Shown in pieces: positions 33,089 to 43,716 of a stretch of 64,000 bases of DNA. Numbering within the stretch: position 1 is the first letter of the stretch; every line of letters starts with the position of its first letter. The translations under genes were made by a program, and so were the position numbers. The DNA is from Pseudeuparius sepicola (taxonomy: Eukaryota; Arthropoda; Insecta; Coleoptera; Anthribidae), in contig OY987302.1 in assembly GCA_963920635.1 (NCBI GenBank), forward strand, positions 37,203,500-37,267,499, given 5' to 3'. Below the pieces are notes generated by a model. The model saw nothing but the letters and a program-made list of their open reading frames with translations. It made no database searches and had not been told where the DNA came from.

Positions 33089-33640
33089 ATGCAAGAGATG
33101 GAGACCGAACTGGTGGCCTGGTGCAAGTGTCCCCTCCCCACTGTGACTGAAGAAATGTTACAAGTATACGACTGGTCACCGCAGTGCGATTGCAACAAAC
33201 ACTACAAGCCTCCAGCGCAACAAGCAACTAAAGAAAAAACACAATTGATGGGGCACGATGTTCCATGGTACATCGACTAACGTCTCCCAGAACATCCAAC
33301 GCAAGACACCCAACAACCTACCGCAGAAGAATTTCAAGGTCATCAATTACAGAACAATGGACAGGCAACCAACAATGGCAAGGTCCTCAACAACCTCTTT
33401 TAGAGGAATGGAAGGACACACAAGAACCTCCCGCAGAAGTCACCTGGCCTCCCCTCGAAGAATGGTACGACTTGGACACATACATACCAGATCTAGATGA
33501 AAGGGACATGCTACGACCATATCCGCCTGGTCTTAGCAAGGCTGCTCGTAGGGTCTTTCGTCAGGCCGAAAGGCTGCGGTTGCAGCGTCTGTCTAGTGTG
33601 GGGGTAGAAGAAGGCACGTATTTTTCAAGAAAATTGGGGC
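33089..33640 (+). pseudogene. Small Pro/Glu-rich gene behind the arm-like promoter, frameshifted
   Basis: The ATG at 33,089 opens a 63-codon frame (MQEMETELVAWCKCPLPTV...) with several Cys residues (CKCP, CDCNKH), ending at 33,280. Downstream, another frame (to about 33,610) encodes PPLEEWYDLDTYIPDLDERD and RRVFRQAERLRLQRLSS, which reads like real protein. Frame changes near 33,280 and 33,385 are needed to connect them, so the gene is broken or has an unrecognised intron. AATAAA lies at 33,696-33,701. In the palindrome arm the equivalent start codon is followed by a splice donor. The product family is unknown. Confidence 0.45.
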
Positions 33641-33695
33641 TTATAATATACCACATATTACAGTATAACATGTTATATTTTATAATATTACATCA

Positions 33696-33701
33696 AATAA
33701 A
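33696..33701 (+). terminator. Polyadenylation signal
   Basis: AATAAA in CATCAAATAAAATCATTT, placed about 60 bp after the last coding-like stretch of the 33,089 gene. The adjoining downstream sequence is T-rich. Confidence 0.45.
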
Positions 33702-34107
33702 ATCATTTAAAAATTGCCTGATTTTTCAGTGTGAACCTTTTCCTAACGTGTGATAATCTACAACAAGATAGTGACCTCTCCGGAACATAATAAAAGAAAA
33801 AATAACGAAAGCTATTTCAATCTAGGAAATCGAATGGACAACTGCTCGTGCGGTGTCGTAATTACCTACTTCAAGTGCTTGAAAGTTGAATATCTTGGAA
33901 ACTAAGGACTCTACAAAAAGTGTTTCAAATAAAAGTCGTAGCATATCAAAGGGGTAATCCAAAAAGTAAGTACTATTTTGTTTAAAAATGTCAGTTCTGT
34001 TAGTCGAATTCTTGCTTTTATTAATAAACAATTTTATTATATTGAATCTCTAGTCATTAGTTAGTGGCTACGTCCCTAGTTATGGCCATGCAGGTCGTGA
34101 CAATAGT

Positions 34108-34562
34108 CGCTTTCGGGTATTACACTTAGAGCACTCCAGAGCTACTCAGGAGTACTCCACTTCCATTTCATTCTTTCGGGTATGCTTGAGCTTGATGCTC
34201 CAGAGTTGTTCTTTTTTCCTCCCCCCTGACCCGTCGATCAACAGCCGTTTATTAGGTACGTGACGCTCCGAGTTGCGCAGTAAAATCATTGATTGTCAGT
34301 TTGATGTTTTATGGACCTTCGCTTGATTCTCTTGCGGAGTCAACGCTAATTAACTAAAAATATAACTTACCATAACGTCACTATCAACTATTTTTTCCAT
34401 TTCTATTTGCAAATTATAGCATTTGCATCGTAAATTTAAGGTTAGTTCATAGACATAAAACAAAAATAATAACTAGATCCTATATAGCGTTCGGGTATGA
34501 ACGGCGCACAAGCAACACGGAGTCTCAAACACACAGAGCTTGACACATCATACCCGAAAGCG
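34108..34562. repeat. Inverted repeat pair with TTCGGGTAT motifs
   Basis: CGCTTTCGGGTAT (34,108-34,120) and its perfect complement ATACCCGAAAGCG (34,550-34,562) enclose ~430 bp. The motif TTCGGGTATG recurs internally at about 34,172 and 34,490. This could be a MITE with 13-bp ends. No target duplication was identified. Confidence 0.4.
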
Positions 34563-34928
34563 CCTACATATTGCAAAATTGATTGCGTCGTAAGGATAGT
34601 GTAAAATTTTTCAAATGACTCTTGTGTTTTGTGTCTCCAAATGAAAGAAACGTCTTTCTTTAACAAGGAATTTCTTGGTCGAGTCCTAGAAATTGTTTGA
34701 TTTTTTGGATTTTGAGGAATTGGATTATAACGAAAGAAGTAATATGAGAACGAGATGCGGAGAGCAGTTCTTTTATCTTTCCTTTGGAACCAGTTATGAG
34801 GCGATCAAATAAAACACAGTGTTACTATAACTAGATTTATTTACAAATTGAAAATTTGTGTTAGCATTAAATTGCTTTACAAAAAGTTATGTTAAGTTAG
34901 GTTAAGTGAGATTATTTAAATCATAATT

Positions 34929-35147
34929 ATGTCCTTTCGACTTGGTGAAATAATACAGTCCAGCACAATACCTCAACTCCTCACTCGTGATAGTCCATGC
35001 CAAATGTGCGGGAACCAAACCAGACCACTTACAGATGCAAACGCTGCAGAGCCGACTAGCAGAGACGTGGGTCTTTGTTGTGGCTGGTGGGTCTATCAAT
35101 TTATCGCTTTGCTGCACGTAACCAAACCAGAACTCGTGGGGTTGTAG
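34929..35147 (+). CDS. Small Cys-containing ORF, unknown
   Basis: A 72-codon frame beginning with ATG (MSFRLGEIIQSS) and containing PCQMCGNQTRPL and DVGLCCGWWVYQF, a possible CxxC...CC metal site. The opposite strand is also open (112 codons), so coding direction is uncertain. After the stop the same frame continues with NRSYVSVKSKNQAIPNLVG, hinting at an older longer gene. No family is recognised. Confidence 0.25.
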   Translation: MSFRLGEIIQSSTIPQLLTRDSPCQMCGNQTRPLTDANAAEPTSRDVGLCCGWWVYQFIALLHVTKPELVGL

Positions 35148-35705
35148 GAGGTGGTGTTGTTTAACCGCTCCTATGTGTCTGTGAAGTCGAAAAACCAAGC
35201 AATACCCAATCTCGTAGGGAGGGAAAAAGACTTCGAACAAATAGTAGGCAATGATATTTACATTTACACACTATAACTTTAATTCATTATATAGTTAGTA
35301 AAAATATCTTAATTAAAACAAAGAATATGAATGAATTAATAAGGTTGTGCACAAGAAAATAATTACCTATTAAACGATGGTAAAAATATAATATAAAATT
35401 TGAATCTTGAAATTTGAACCTCAGACAAGAAAAGAAAACGAATTTAATTTTGTTGGTAAAATTATTTTAACTTATGTGTTATCTTGGTAAGTAAAACAAA
35501 AACTGATGTGACCCTTCATTACGTTCTTTCGGAGATCAAACTTTGAGGTATCGTTGAAAATAAATACAATGAAAAGGTACAAATTTATAATATAACCATG
35601 CTCGAAGCTCAGGTCAAAATCCGTAGAACCTCGGTGAGTAGATCTTTTGAGAAAAGATACGAGAAATACGGAAAAAATAGATAAATGAAATAAAATCCAC
35701 TCACC

Positions 35706-35870
35706 ATGGCTTCCACAGACTTATATAGCACTCGAGTCCCTGTGGATTCCTCCTGCACTGCTGAACTGAGGGCCGAACTCCTGGGGTGCTCCACGTGGTT
35801 GATTACGCACCAAAAAAACTGGATTCCAGCAGATAAGTTTCACATGAAAATCAAAGACAACAAATATTAG
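35706..35870 (+). CDS. 54-residue ORF with strong start context, unknown
   Basis: The start lies in CTCACCATGGCT, a near-ideal animal initiation context. The product begins MASTDLYSTRVPVDSSC, continues with TAELRAELLGCSTWLITHQ and ends MKIKDNKY. It is less AT-driven than its surroundings, which argues for past coding. No motif, promoter or polyadenylation signal confirms it. Confidence 0.3.
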   Translation: MASTDLYSTRVPVDSSCTAELRAELLGCSTWLITHQKNWIPADKFHMKIKDNKY

Positions 35871-36529
35871 CAAAAAAATTGTGAAATTTCAACGATACAC
35901 TCTAGATCAAACCGATAAATTTGGGGTTGAGGAAAAAAGGTGGCGAAGCCGAAAACACGATGCAGCACCTCGAGAGCGTAACGAAAAGTGAAACTGGAAC
36001 GAGAACTTGTAAGAAACTTTTGTGGTGCGATTTCCGATTTCGAGATTAAGGAACGTCCGATTGAATTCTATCGTCAACCCGCGAAAAATTCTCAACAAAA
36101 GGCATTATAAAAAAATTAGAAATTTGAATCCAACTTCCGTTTCTCGTTGCGATTCGTACCAAAACAAAAAGGTTAGGTAGATGAATAACAAAATTTTTAC
36201 ATTTGACCAAGGAATAGATATATCATAAATCACTTTAGTTAGATAAATTCGATATTATGATCAAAATATCAGGTTATTTTCAAAATTAAGAACGATATTT
36301 GAGCCAAAAGGTATTTTACACCAGCAAAGCAATAATTATTCGGGAATTATTTAGTTACTTACCTAAGCTTTTGAGATCTGACTCGCTGACCAGTATGCGC
36401 AGTAGACGTAGCGGTATCTCTCCAATAAGGAGTTTCCGAAAAATTCAATATAATTTATATAATTTAAATAATTTAAACGCTGTAACGGAAAGAGGCGAAA
36501 TTTCCGTTACAGGATATGTCGAAATAGCT
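35871..36529. other. No recognisable gene
   Basis: AT-rich sequence between a small ORF and a Gypsy relic. Short frames on both strands have no motif. Segment 36,370-36,500 ends with TGTAACGGAAAG and TTTCCGTTACAGG, a small inverted repeat immediately next to the Gypsy fragment. Confidence 0.4.
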
Positions 36530-36535
36530 TTAATT

Positions 36536-37560
36536 TTATCTGGCTTTAGAGCTACACCTTTTATTGCTTATTACATGACCTAGATAGGCAACTTCCTTTC
36601 GCATAAACTCACTCTTGTCGTGTTGTAAAAGATGATTATTAGAATGTAAGCGAACGAAAACTGAATTTAATTTTTCCGTGTGTTGTTCTACTTTACTAGC
36701 ATTGATCACGATGTCATCTAAATACAAAGCATTGCATCCACTGTATCCTATCACAACCGTGTTTATTAAATATTAAAAAGTGCTTGGGAAGTTTCGTAGG
36801 CCAAAAGGAATTCTAGTGAATTCATAATGACCAAAATGAAAAAGCTGTTTTAGGTGCATCTTCCGGTTTTATTTCGGTTTCGTTAAATCTACTCGCAAGA
36901 TCTAAAGTGGTGAAATATTGTGAGTGAGCTAATTAACCAAGAATGTCTTCGATATTCTGAAGCGGTGAAAAATTCCCAGCTGTTACATTGTTTAACTTAT
37001 CATCTATAATCTATAAACATTCTCCATTTCTTTTCACCGGATGGTACATAAAGGACTACAAAAAGGGGATACACAAGGTCGTATTATGCCTTGTGTAAGC
37101 ACGTTTTTATTTGTTTATCTACCTCGGATTTGTGGACTTCAGGAAAACCATAGATTTTCGAGTTTATTGGTGTTGGATCTGTTACTGTTATTTCATGCTG
37201 AACGGCTTTTATGCATGTTAATTCGTCGTTAGATACATAAAATATTTCGTTATATTCTATGCAGGTATCTAAGACAATTGAGATTGTTAATGTGTCCGTG
37301 AATGAGTTTATTTTAATAACTCAGATAACTATAAGAAAATAACTAAGAGAATGAGTTTGTTCGAAAGATTCTAGAGATAATCTTATATGTTTGATTTTTA
37401 TTTTTCTACCAGTAGTACATAAAATAGTAGTCAAACCTTTTTTGTTTCGGACTTTAATGGCGGGATTCGCTAAAAAGAGGCCATCGCAAATTTTTACTTC
37501 GATACAGAAGAGATTCGGTGTTACAGATTGATACTAGTGTAAGAATGTTAAAGTAAGAAT
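36536..37560 (-). pseudogene. Decayed Gypsy protease/reverse transcriptase fragment
   Basis: Read on the minus strand, the segment carries in order: a post-protease region (NLFCIEVKICDGLFLANPAI, 37,400-37,540), the reverse transcriptase entry (HKSEVDKQIKTCL, KWRMFIDYR), the DLASRFNETEIKPEDAPKTA block, and YLDDIVI with VAYLGHVISNK. Stops and frameshifts break it at several places (for example after LHKA and around FSFW). It is more diverged than the element at 53-64 kb, so it is an older or different Gypsy family. It ends at about 36,536 without RNase H or integrase. Confidence 0.8.
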
Positions 37561-37958
37561 GCGGATGTGAAAATACTGTCCGAACTTACGAGCGGTGCCC
37601 TATATGCTCTCGGTGGGGCGACGCGGTTGGTCCGTGAGTCTCGCAAAATAGGCATTGTGAGTACGACGGAGAATTGCATATTTACCTAGTCCCTTAGACT
37701 TTCTTGTTTATGACCTTTTTCTATTAGTTCAACCATTGTTTTTATTTACTCGTGCAACTGATCCCAAAGCTGGACACAGATTGTACATTGGAATTTAGCA
37801 CAGACATGACAAAAGAGAAAAGGCCTTTAATTGTTTGTAAAGATGTGATTTAGGATAATCAAGAACTCAAAGCAATGTCGAAAGTAAAATATCCCTTGTG
37901 CTTTATTTTAGTTCAAATAACCCGAAAGAAGTAGTTTACTTAGATAAAATAGGGAAAG
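37561..37958. other. No recognisable gene
   Basis: A mixed-composition stretch with a GC-richer patch near 37,590-37,640 and no motif in any frame. It ends at the AG terminus described next. Confidence 0.4.
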
Positions 37959-38029
37959 AGTAGTGAGTCAAAGCGGGTCCCAGGACAAAATGGCCGCCAA
38001 GGTCGTTTGTTTGTTGCGAAGTCGCGGCT

Positions 38030-38260
38030 AGACTTCAAGGTTTCCACGCTTCAAGGTTTCTGGGAATTGAAGGGGCGTGGCTAGACTTCAAGGTTTCCGC
38101 GAATCGCTTCAAGGGTAATTTCTGGGAATTGAAGGTGAGCGTGGCTAGAATAGCTTCAAGGTTTCTGGGAATTGAAGGGGGGGCGTGGCTAGAATAGCTT
38201 CAAGGTTAATTTCCCAGAATCGCTTTCAAGGTTGAATTGACATTCAAGGTCAGGGTGGCG
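38030..38260. repeat. Tandem ~50-bp repeats upstream of the 38.4-kb gene
   Basis: CTTCAAGGTTTCTGGGAATTG, in whole or shortened form, followed by GAAGGGGCGTGGCTAGA recurs about four times (near 38,049, 38,110, 38,156 and 38,200). GGCGTGGC resembles a GC/CACCC-type factor site. The position relative to the gene parallels the CCCCCACTCCAACG repeats in the palindrome arm. Confidence 0.7.
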
Positions 38261-38344
38261 GGGCTTAGAGGTCAAAGTGTGTGGCTTCTGGGAATTTTGG
38301 TGGGCGGGGTTTCAAAGTCCTAGAATCAGTTCCCCCCACCCCTC

Positions 38345-38397
38345 TAGCTTTGATAAAAGACAGAGTTTGCTGTTTGGAGTTCAGTAGCCGAGTTGAG
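38345..38397 (+). promoter_or_regulatory. Core promoter
   Basis: TTTGATAAAAGACAG (a TATA variant, about 38,350) is followed ~30 bp later by GAGTTCAGTAGCC, which contains the arthropod initiator TTCAGT, and then by the ATG at 38,398. Spacing matches a normal RNA polymerase II core promoter. Confidence 0.6.
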
Positions 38398-38718
38398 ATG
38401 GCTTGCAGCAAAGAAATGGATTTGGAAACCATCAACAAAGTTGGTTGCTTGTCTCAGAAACCGACGGTAAAGTTAGTGGAATTGGATGAAGGCGTGCCGA
38501 TGAAAATTCTCTCTGGCAAGGTGGTGCAAACCACGTTCGGGGAGACCATTTTGCTGGAGTTGGAGTATAGTGTCGTTTTCCTGCCGAACAGAGTGACACA
38601 GGCGTTCAAACCGTGCCTCGAATATTTTTCCAATGAAAAATATGCGTTGGTTTACAAAGGACAACTGGATATGGGAAAAAAACACAAGGCCAATCAGTTT
38701 GAAATAGTGGAAAATTAA
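38398..38718 (+). CDS. Homologue of the palindrome arm gene, possible OB-fold protein
   Basis: A 106-residue protein. The upstream frame is open, but the ATG at 38,398 is the first one after the promoter and is used here. Residues 34-60 (KILSGKVVQTTFGETI, then FLPNRVT) align with the arm protein's KVNTQYGEKV and VLPQRYT. Both proteins end with a Y-x-x-x-x-G segment and FEIVE/FIVE. The frame is intact and has a promoter and an AATAAA signal, so it may be expressed. Sequence similarity to the arm gene is partial, indicating an older split within one family. As for the arm gene, a ssDNA-binding role is only an inference from the strand pattern. Confidence 0.7.
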   Translation: MACSKEMDLETINKVGCLSQKPTVKLVELDEGVPMKILSGKVVQTTFGETILLELEYSVVFLPNRVTQAFKPCLEYFSNEKYALVYKGQLDMGKKHKANQFEIVEN

Positions 38719-38796
38719 CGTGGGGGAGTAACATGGGGAACTAAAGTGGGGGAATTAAAGTGGGGGGTTAAAATGGGGAATTCTGAGTGTACTTCA

Positions 38797-38802
38797 AATA
38801 AA
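38797..38802 (+). terminator. Polyadenylation signal
   Basis: AATAAA about 80 bp after the stop, followed by TTGTTGTAATTTGTGTTTT. The sequence between stop and signal holds repeated AAAGTGGGGG units. The arm gene uses the same AATAAA plus TTGTTGTG arrangement. Confidence 0.65.
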
Positions 38803-38856
38803 TAGTCTTGTTGTAATTTGTGTTTTATTAATCTTGAATTAGTCATAATGTTTAAA

Positions 38857-38962
38857 AACCAAGGTCCCTAAAACCAAGGTCCCTAAAACTGAGGGCCCTT
38901 AAAAAACTGAGGGCCCTTAAAAAACTGAGGGCCCTTAAAAAAACTGAGGGGCCCTTAAAACA
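38857..38962. repeat. Short tandem repeats (15-19 bp)
   Basis: Two copies of AACCAAGGTCCCTAAA are followed by four copies of ACTGAGGGCCCTTAAAAA with small length changes. GGGCCC palindromic cores recur every ~18 bp. Confidence 0.8.
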
Positions 38963-39081
38963 AGGATTCTAGAATTAGAAAATCATCTCAAGGACATGTC
39001 TTCAGTGTTATGTTGTAAATAAAACAAATAATTCGATTTCCAAATTTTTATTTGCTATAACAACGGTATGACTCACTAACT

Positions 39082-41173
39082 GGATCAATCGATCCATAAT
39101 TCGATAGCAATGACAGTAACTTGCTCGGTTGTGAAATAACCCATTCATAAATAGCGGTTATGAATCATCAGTTGAAAGGTCTAAATTGAAAATATTTATG
39201 CTAAACGAAAACGTTTTAAAATTCAGAGCGCAGGCAATGTTATCCAATGTTTGGCGGTGAATTAAAGCGGATCTGCAATAAAGATATTTTATTATACGAG
39301 ATTAAAGTTGTTTTTTCTAAAAAAATGTAGTAATGTTCTAGCAAGGCATAAAAAAACAATCACCAAACATATTTATTAATTACACAAACGGGAGGCGAGC
39401 CAATGACAACGTAGGTGTGCCTGCGAAACCAACGATGGGGTGCCTGTCCACAAAGATTCGTTTGTAGTTCTAAGGTTTAATAAAGGACTAGAATATTAAA
39501 ATCATCTTGAATAAACTTGTTTGGTGTTTGAAATAGTTAATAGTAAATAGTTAATAGTAAATAGTTTGGTGTTTGAAATAGTTTGAAACATGCTTTCAAC
39601 GCCCCCATATCAACATACGAACATTTTAATAGATTAAAACAATTATTGAATCTTTTATTCATTATTTACAAAAACAATTTGTAACTGTTTAAAAGCCTGT
39701 ACCACTGTTGTGCTTTATTACGAATTGAAACCTACCGCTCATCTTAAAAGGAAGTTAGTCTAATTAAAACTTCTTAGAATTGTTTAACGAACGCTACAGT
39801 ATATACAAATTACGACAGCTATCAAAAACAGCAAAGTAGCAACAACTCCTAAATGTGATATGCATAACATAGGCTCTGAGACACATCCCACTGTATGACT
39901 CACATCGATCTGCCGCGGCAAAGATCTGAACGTCTGAATTGAAGTAACTCCTATTAGAGTTGTTTATATCCCGCGCTGGTATCGATGATAAGTTTATATG
40001 TATAGTTGGTGGCAAATTAAAGCAAGTGGACCTGCGGCAAAGGCTAAATATTTACATGTGAAAATGCTAAAGTAAAAGACCCATACGGAACCTGAACGAG
40101 TGTTTGTTTTATTCTTGGGTTACATACGACTGACCTCCTCAAGGAATTTTGGGTAGCATAATTATCCACGTGGCAATATATGCAAAGTCCTCACATTTCG
40201 CAATCTCGACCTTGTAAAAACCGTTGCTGGACAACAATATAAATTGTTGCTGGTAATGTACGTTGGATAATTTATCAAGTTCATTTCTATAGCACCATTA
40301 AGTGAGCCAACTTCCATTTTGGCCGGTACCATATCCCAACATCGGTGTACCGACAAAAGATCTCATAATATGTTTATTTATACAGGCTATATATATTTGC
40401 GCTCGGAAGGCAGGCAGGCGGACCCAAATTATGCGCGGTCGACCTTATATCTCGCGGTGCTTGACATTTTTATTTTATAAGCTATTCACATCTCAGAATG
40501 ATTATGAATAACACAGAGAGAGAGAGTTCAATCGCGACACTTTATGAATCATCAATTGCGAGGTTCTGTATAATTTAAACCACTTTAAAATATTTATGCT
40601 TTTAGGTACAAACTTTATTTAAAACTCAGAACTGTTAAGATTTGAATGTCGACATCGGAGAAAAAAATTTTTATATAAGTGATGACAATTTACCTCAAGT
40701 AAGAAAAGTTTAAAGCATTGGTAAATAACTTCCTATACACGTCCATTCATTGGGCCGCCTTAGCTCAACAAACAGGGTAATAATATATGAAATCTACCTA
40801 AACACTGATATATGACACATTCGAATTCGGAATAATTCACGCGTCTTATATACCGATGTGGTCACCATAATTTTAACTTTAGTTAAGAGAGCAATCATGA
40901 AACACGTTCAGAATTGATGAAATTTAAAAATTAAGTACGAAATACGATTCCATTATAGAGTAAAATACATGTTACGCCGGTGCCAGTGAAAATGACTTAA
41001 AAAAAAAGGAATATTTATTTGTTTTAACTTTGTACACTGGTTTGCGATATTAGCTCGTCGAATGGCACACAACGTAACTTGAAGTAGTAGAAACTAACTC
41101 GACTAAGAACTAGGAACTGAGAAAGAAAAACGGAGAACTATTACGGAGAACCCTCGGTTTCTGGGTTTCGAAG
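39082..41173. other. No firm gene; diverged duplications
   Basis: Two related segments (39,160-39,225 and 40,530-40,630) share TTATGAATCATCA and AAATATTTATGCT. A second pair (39,250 and 40,005) shares TTGG(C/T)GG and AATTAAAGC. Near 39,520-39,600 TTTGGTGTTTGAAATAGTT occurs twice. A minus-strand frame (39,784-39,963) contains a hydrophobic, membrane-like stretch and is discussed as a finding. Boundaries of any parent element were not resolved. Confidence 0.4.
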
Positions 41174-41176
41174 TAT

Positions 41177-42168
41177 TAGACCGTCAGATAGCGACAGATT
41201 TAGGTGACCCATTTTCGCATACTAGCCTCGAAGAGGGTTGAAAAGTACATCGATGCTGAGTAGAATGAAGGGAAATTTACGAGTGACACCTGGAAAATTC
41301 GATTTTCCTGAACAGAAATAAAAGGTGTATGTTGCCCATATTTCCAGGCTAGCCTTGTTCACTAAATGATTAATTAATAGAATTTGACTTCGGAAAACCA
41401 AAGGCTTGAGTGTTGCAGGTGGCTAAAGGGTTGAAATAAGGGCGTAGTCTCGTAAGGAAAAATCGAAATTTTGACCGATTTTTCCACACAAGCCCATCGA
41501 ACGTATGAAAACGTACATCGTCGCTAGCCCGAAAAACATATTGGCTTGAGTGGCGCGAATGGATAAGTACATTTTAAGGTCGGAAAATTTAACGGAAATT
41601 TTTTTCGTTTTTCAGTTATTTTTCCATGAACGAAATTAATTGCAATAAAAAGTTATGAATTTCAGAGTATTTAAAAAAATTTTGGCTTGAGTGTAGAGTG
41701 TGGCCTTCATATTTTCAGAACATAGGAAAGTTGCAAGAAAATTTATGAAAATTGCCACCATTTTCTCACGCAAGCCGTTTGAGATATGCTTAGAAAAAAT
41801 GATTCTAAGACTATATAACAAAAGGCTTGCGTGTCGAACATGGTCATCACAATAATAATTATACATAATTAAAAAAAATCTAGAAATTTCTACCATTTTC
41901 TCACACAAGCCGTTTAGCATATGCTTAGAAAAAGTGATTGTAAGACTATTGCAACAAAAGGCTTGAGTGTCGGACATGAAGAATATTATTTATATAAAAA
42001 AGAGCTGACAAAAAAATCTAGAAATTCCACCAATTTCTCACTCAAGCCGTTCGGCATAATATGCTTAGAAAAAATGATTCTAAAAGGCTTGAATATCGGA
42101 CATGAAGCATATTATTTATCTAAGAAAGAGCTGACAAAAAATCTAGAAATGTTTATGCAGGGTTATTA
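41177..42168. repeat. Left terminal inverted repeat with three ~135-bp units
   Basis: The outer ~480 bp are single-copy. The inner part has three tandem units marked by CAAGCCGTT at about 41,771, 41,907 and 42,042 and by AAAAGGCTTG(A/C)GTGTCGGACATG. The right terminal repeat has only two such units, which accounts for the 136-bp length difference. Repeated subterminal motifs of this type are usual transposase-binding sites. Confidence 0.85.
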
Positions 42169-43716
42169 TTATATTATTATTATCGAATTAGGCAAAAGGC
42201 ATTCGCATTCCCTCTACGGGGAACATTCACTCAGATCCCAAGTATCCCGGATACCATAAGGATCTGGCTCGGACGCACAAAATATATAGGGTATTTTTAA
42301 CCCCTTAATCCCCCATTTAGGACGCCTATGATTGAGAATGTCTAACTATCGCTACCCCGTCAAATGTCAAATCTCACAGGTACATCACAGACCAAATTTC
42401 AGAATTTTATCTTTGTTCGTTCTGGAAATATTTATAGAAACCCGTTTGTGAAACTGCCCCTTTCGGGGGCTATAGCCCCATCAGGGGGCATTTTTGAGGA
42501 CATGTTTATAGGAACTTTTTTCATTTTTTTAGGTCGTAGAACACGCTGGTAAATTATGGCAGGCTAATTTCGGGACACCCTGTATATAATATTTGATTTT
42601 GTATGTTTTTCACTTTCACCACTTTAAAATCCGTTAAATAATTTTAACAGATTCGTTAGAAACTATGTTGGTGCATTTTTAATTATTATAAAATTAATGT
42701 AGAAATGTATAAAACAATACTGCATCTACTAAACAAAAATATAAATCCGTGTAAAAAAATCGCATAATGTATTTTTTTTAATAATAAATATTATCAACTC
42801 ATTTAAATATTCACCTTTGTCAAATATTTCTCATGCCTTTCTTATTTTAAATTTCGCGCCTGACAATTATAGAGACAGGTATATGTCTGGGTAGAGCAGA
42901 TGAAAGAAGATAGACAAAATAGCGCGATTTCAATTACGCATGTAGTTAGCCTCCTGCTTAGACGTAATCAATTTCCTGGGTTATTTTTCTTCAATTTAAA
43001 TAATTGGTAAGTACTGTCATAAACATTTATTCAGTTAATCAAATGAAATATTTGAATTGTTGGAATCATTAATTTGAAAACGCGTTTGTAAGTTAATAAT
43101 AATAGTATATTATTCAACGAGCATAATTATAATAATGGTTGTTATTCACGAAGATGAAGTTTACGATAATTCATTTGAGTGAATAATAGCCATTATATTA
43201 TGCGAGTAGAATACAGCACTTTGTCCACGACTATTACCTACAAACACATTTTTTATCAAATTTTTTATTGAGAAAATGATTTAAAGAACAATGCCAAAGT
43301 TTGACGTTTCATTTTGAGTAATAATTATTTTTGATGTTTACGTTGACACTCTGTGACGCGAATACTGGTGGGCCTCCGAAATTTTGTTGTGTTGAACACA
43401 ATCATTCTATAAGCGCAAAAGCAGTGAATAATCTTTATTCATTTGTGAATAATGATTATTCACTAGTGAATAATGGTTATTCACTGGTAGTACCTAGTGT
43501 ATAATATATATTATTATAATTGAGGAAACAGACGATTAATGGATATATTCGAAATAGTCGTGGACAAACATTTTAAATTTATAATTTATTCGTTGAAAAA
43601 TCACTTGTCCGGCCTCTCGTACAATAAAGTTGATACGGTCAAATTATTTTTTTTTTATTTGGCGAATTGTGACAAAAACGTTCCATTAATTTATAGAATA
43701 CTTATTTGGGAGCAGC
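42169..43716. other. Transposon 5' region, no firm gene
   Basis: AT-rich sequence between the left inverted repeat and the transposase start. Multiple GTGAATAATG(G/A)TTATTCAC palindromes occur at 43,135-43,190 and 43,430-43,490 and may be control elements. A 61-codon frame at 43,539-43,724 has no recognised motif. Confidence 0.4.

Larger units (their letters stand above)
37959..39081 (+). mobile_element. Candidate second Polinton-like relic with an AG terminus
   Basis: AGTAGTGAGTCAAAG (37,959) matches the palindrome terminus AGTAGTAATACAAAG at 12 of 15 positions. It is followed in the same order by a repeat-rich G/C control region, a TATA/initiator pair and a homologue of the arm gene in the same orientation (ATG 439 bp from the end, against 326 bp in the palindrome). 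A possible opposite end, TGACTCACTAACT at 39,069-39,081, shares TGACTCACTA with the expected complement, but its flank does not duplicate the left flank (GGAAAG against GGATCA). The right boundary is therefore weak. Confidence 0.45.

Noticed and set aside
37953..39087. 6-bp target duplication of the candidate second Polinton-like relic
   Set aside because: Left flank GGAAAG and right flank GGATCA differ at half the positions, so no duplication is claimed.
40801..40856. TATATAAG plus TCAGT on the minus strand, possibly an LTR promoter for the Gypsy element
   Set aside because: Spacing is about 46 bp instead of about 30, and no LTR edges or second LTR could be matched.
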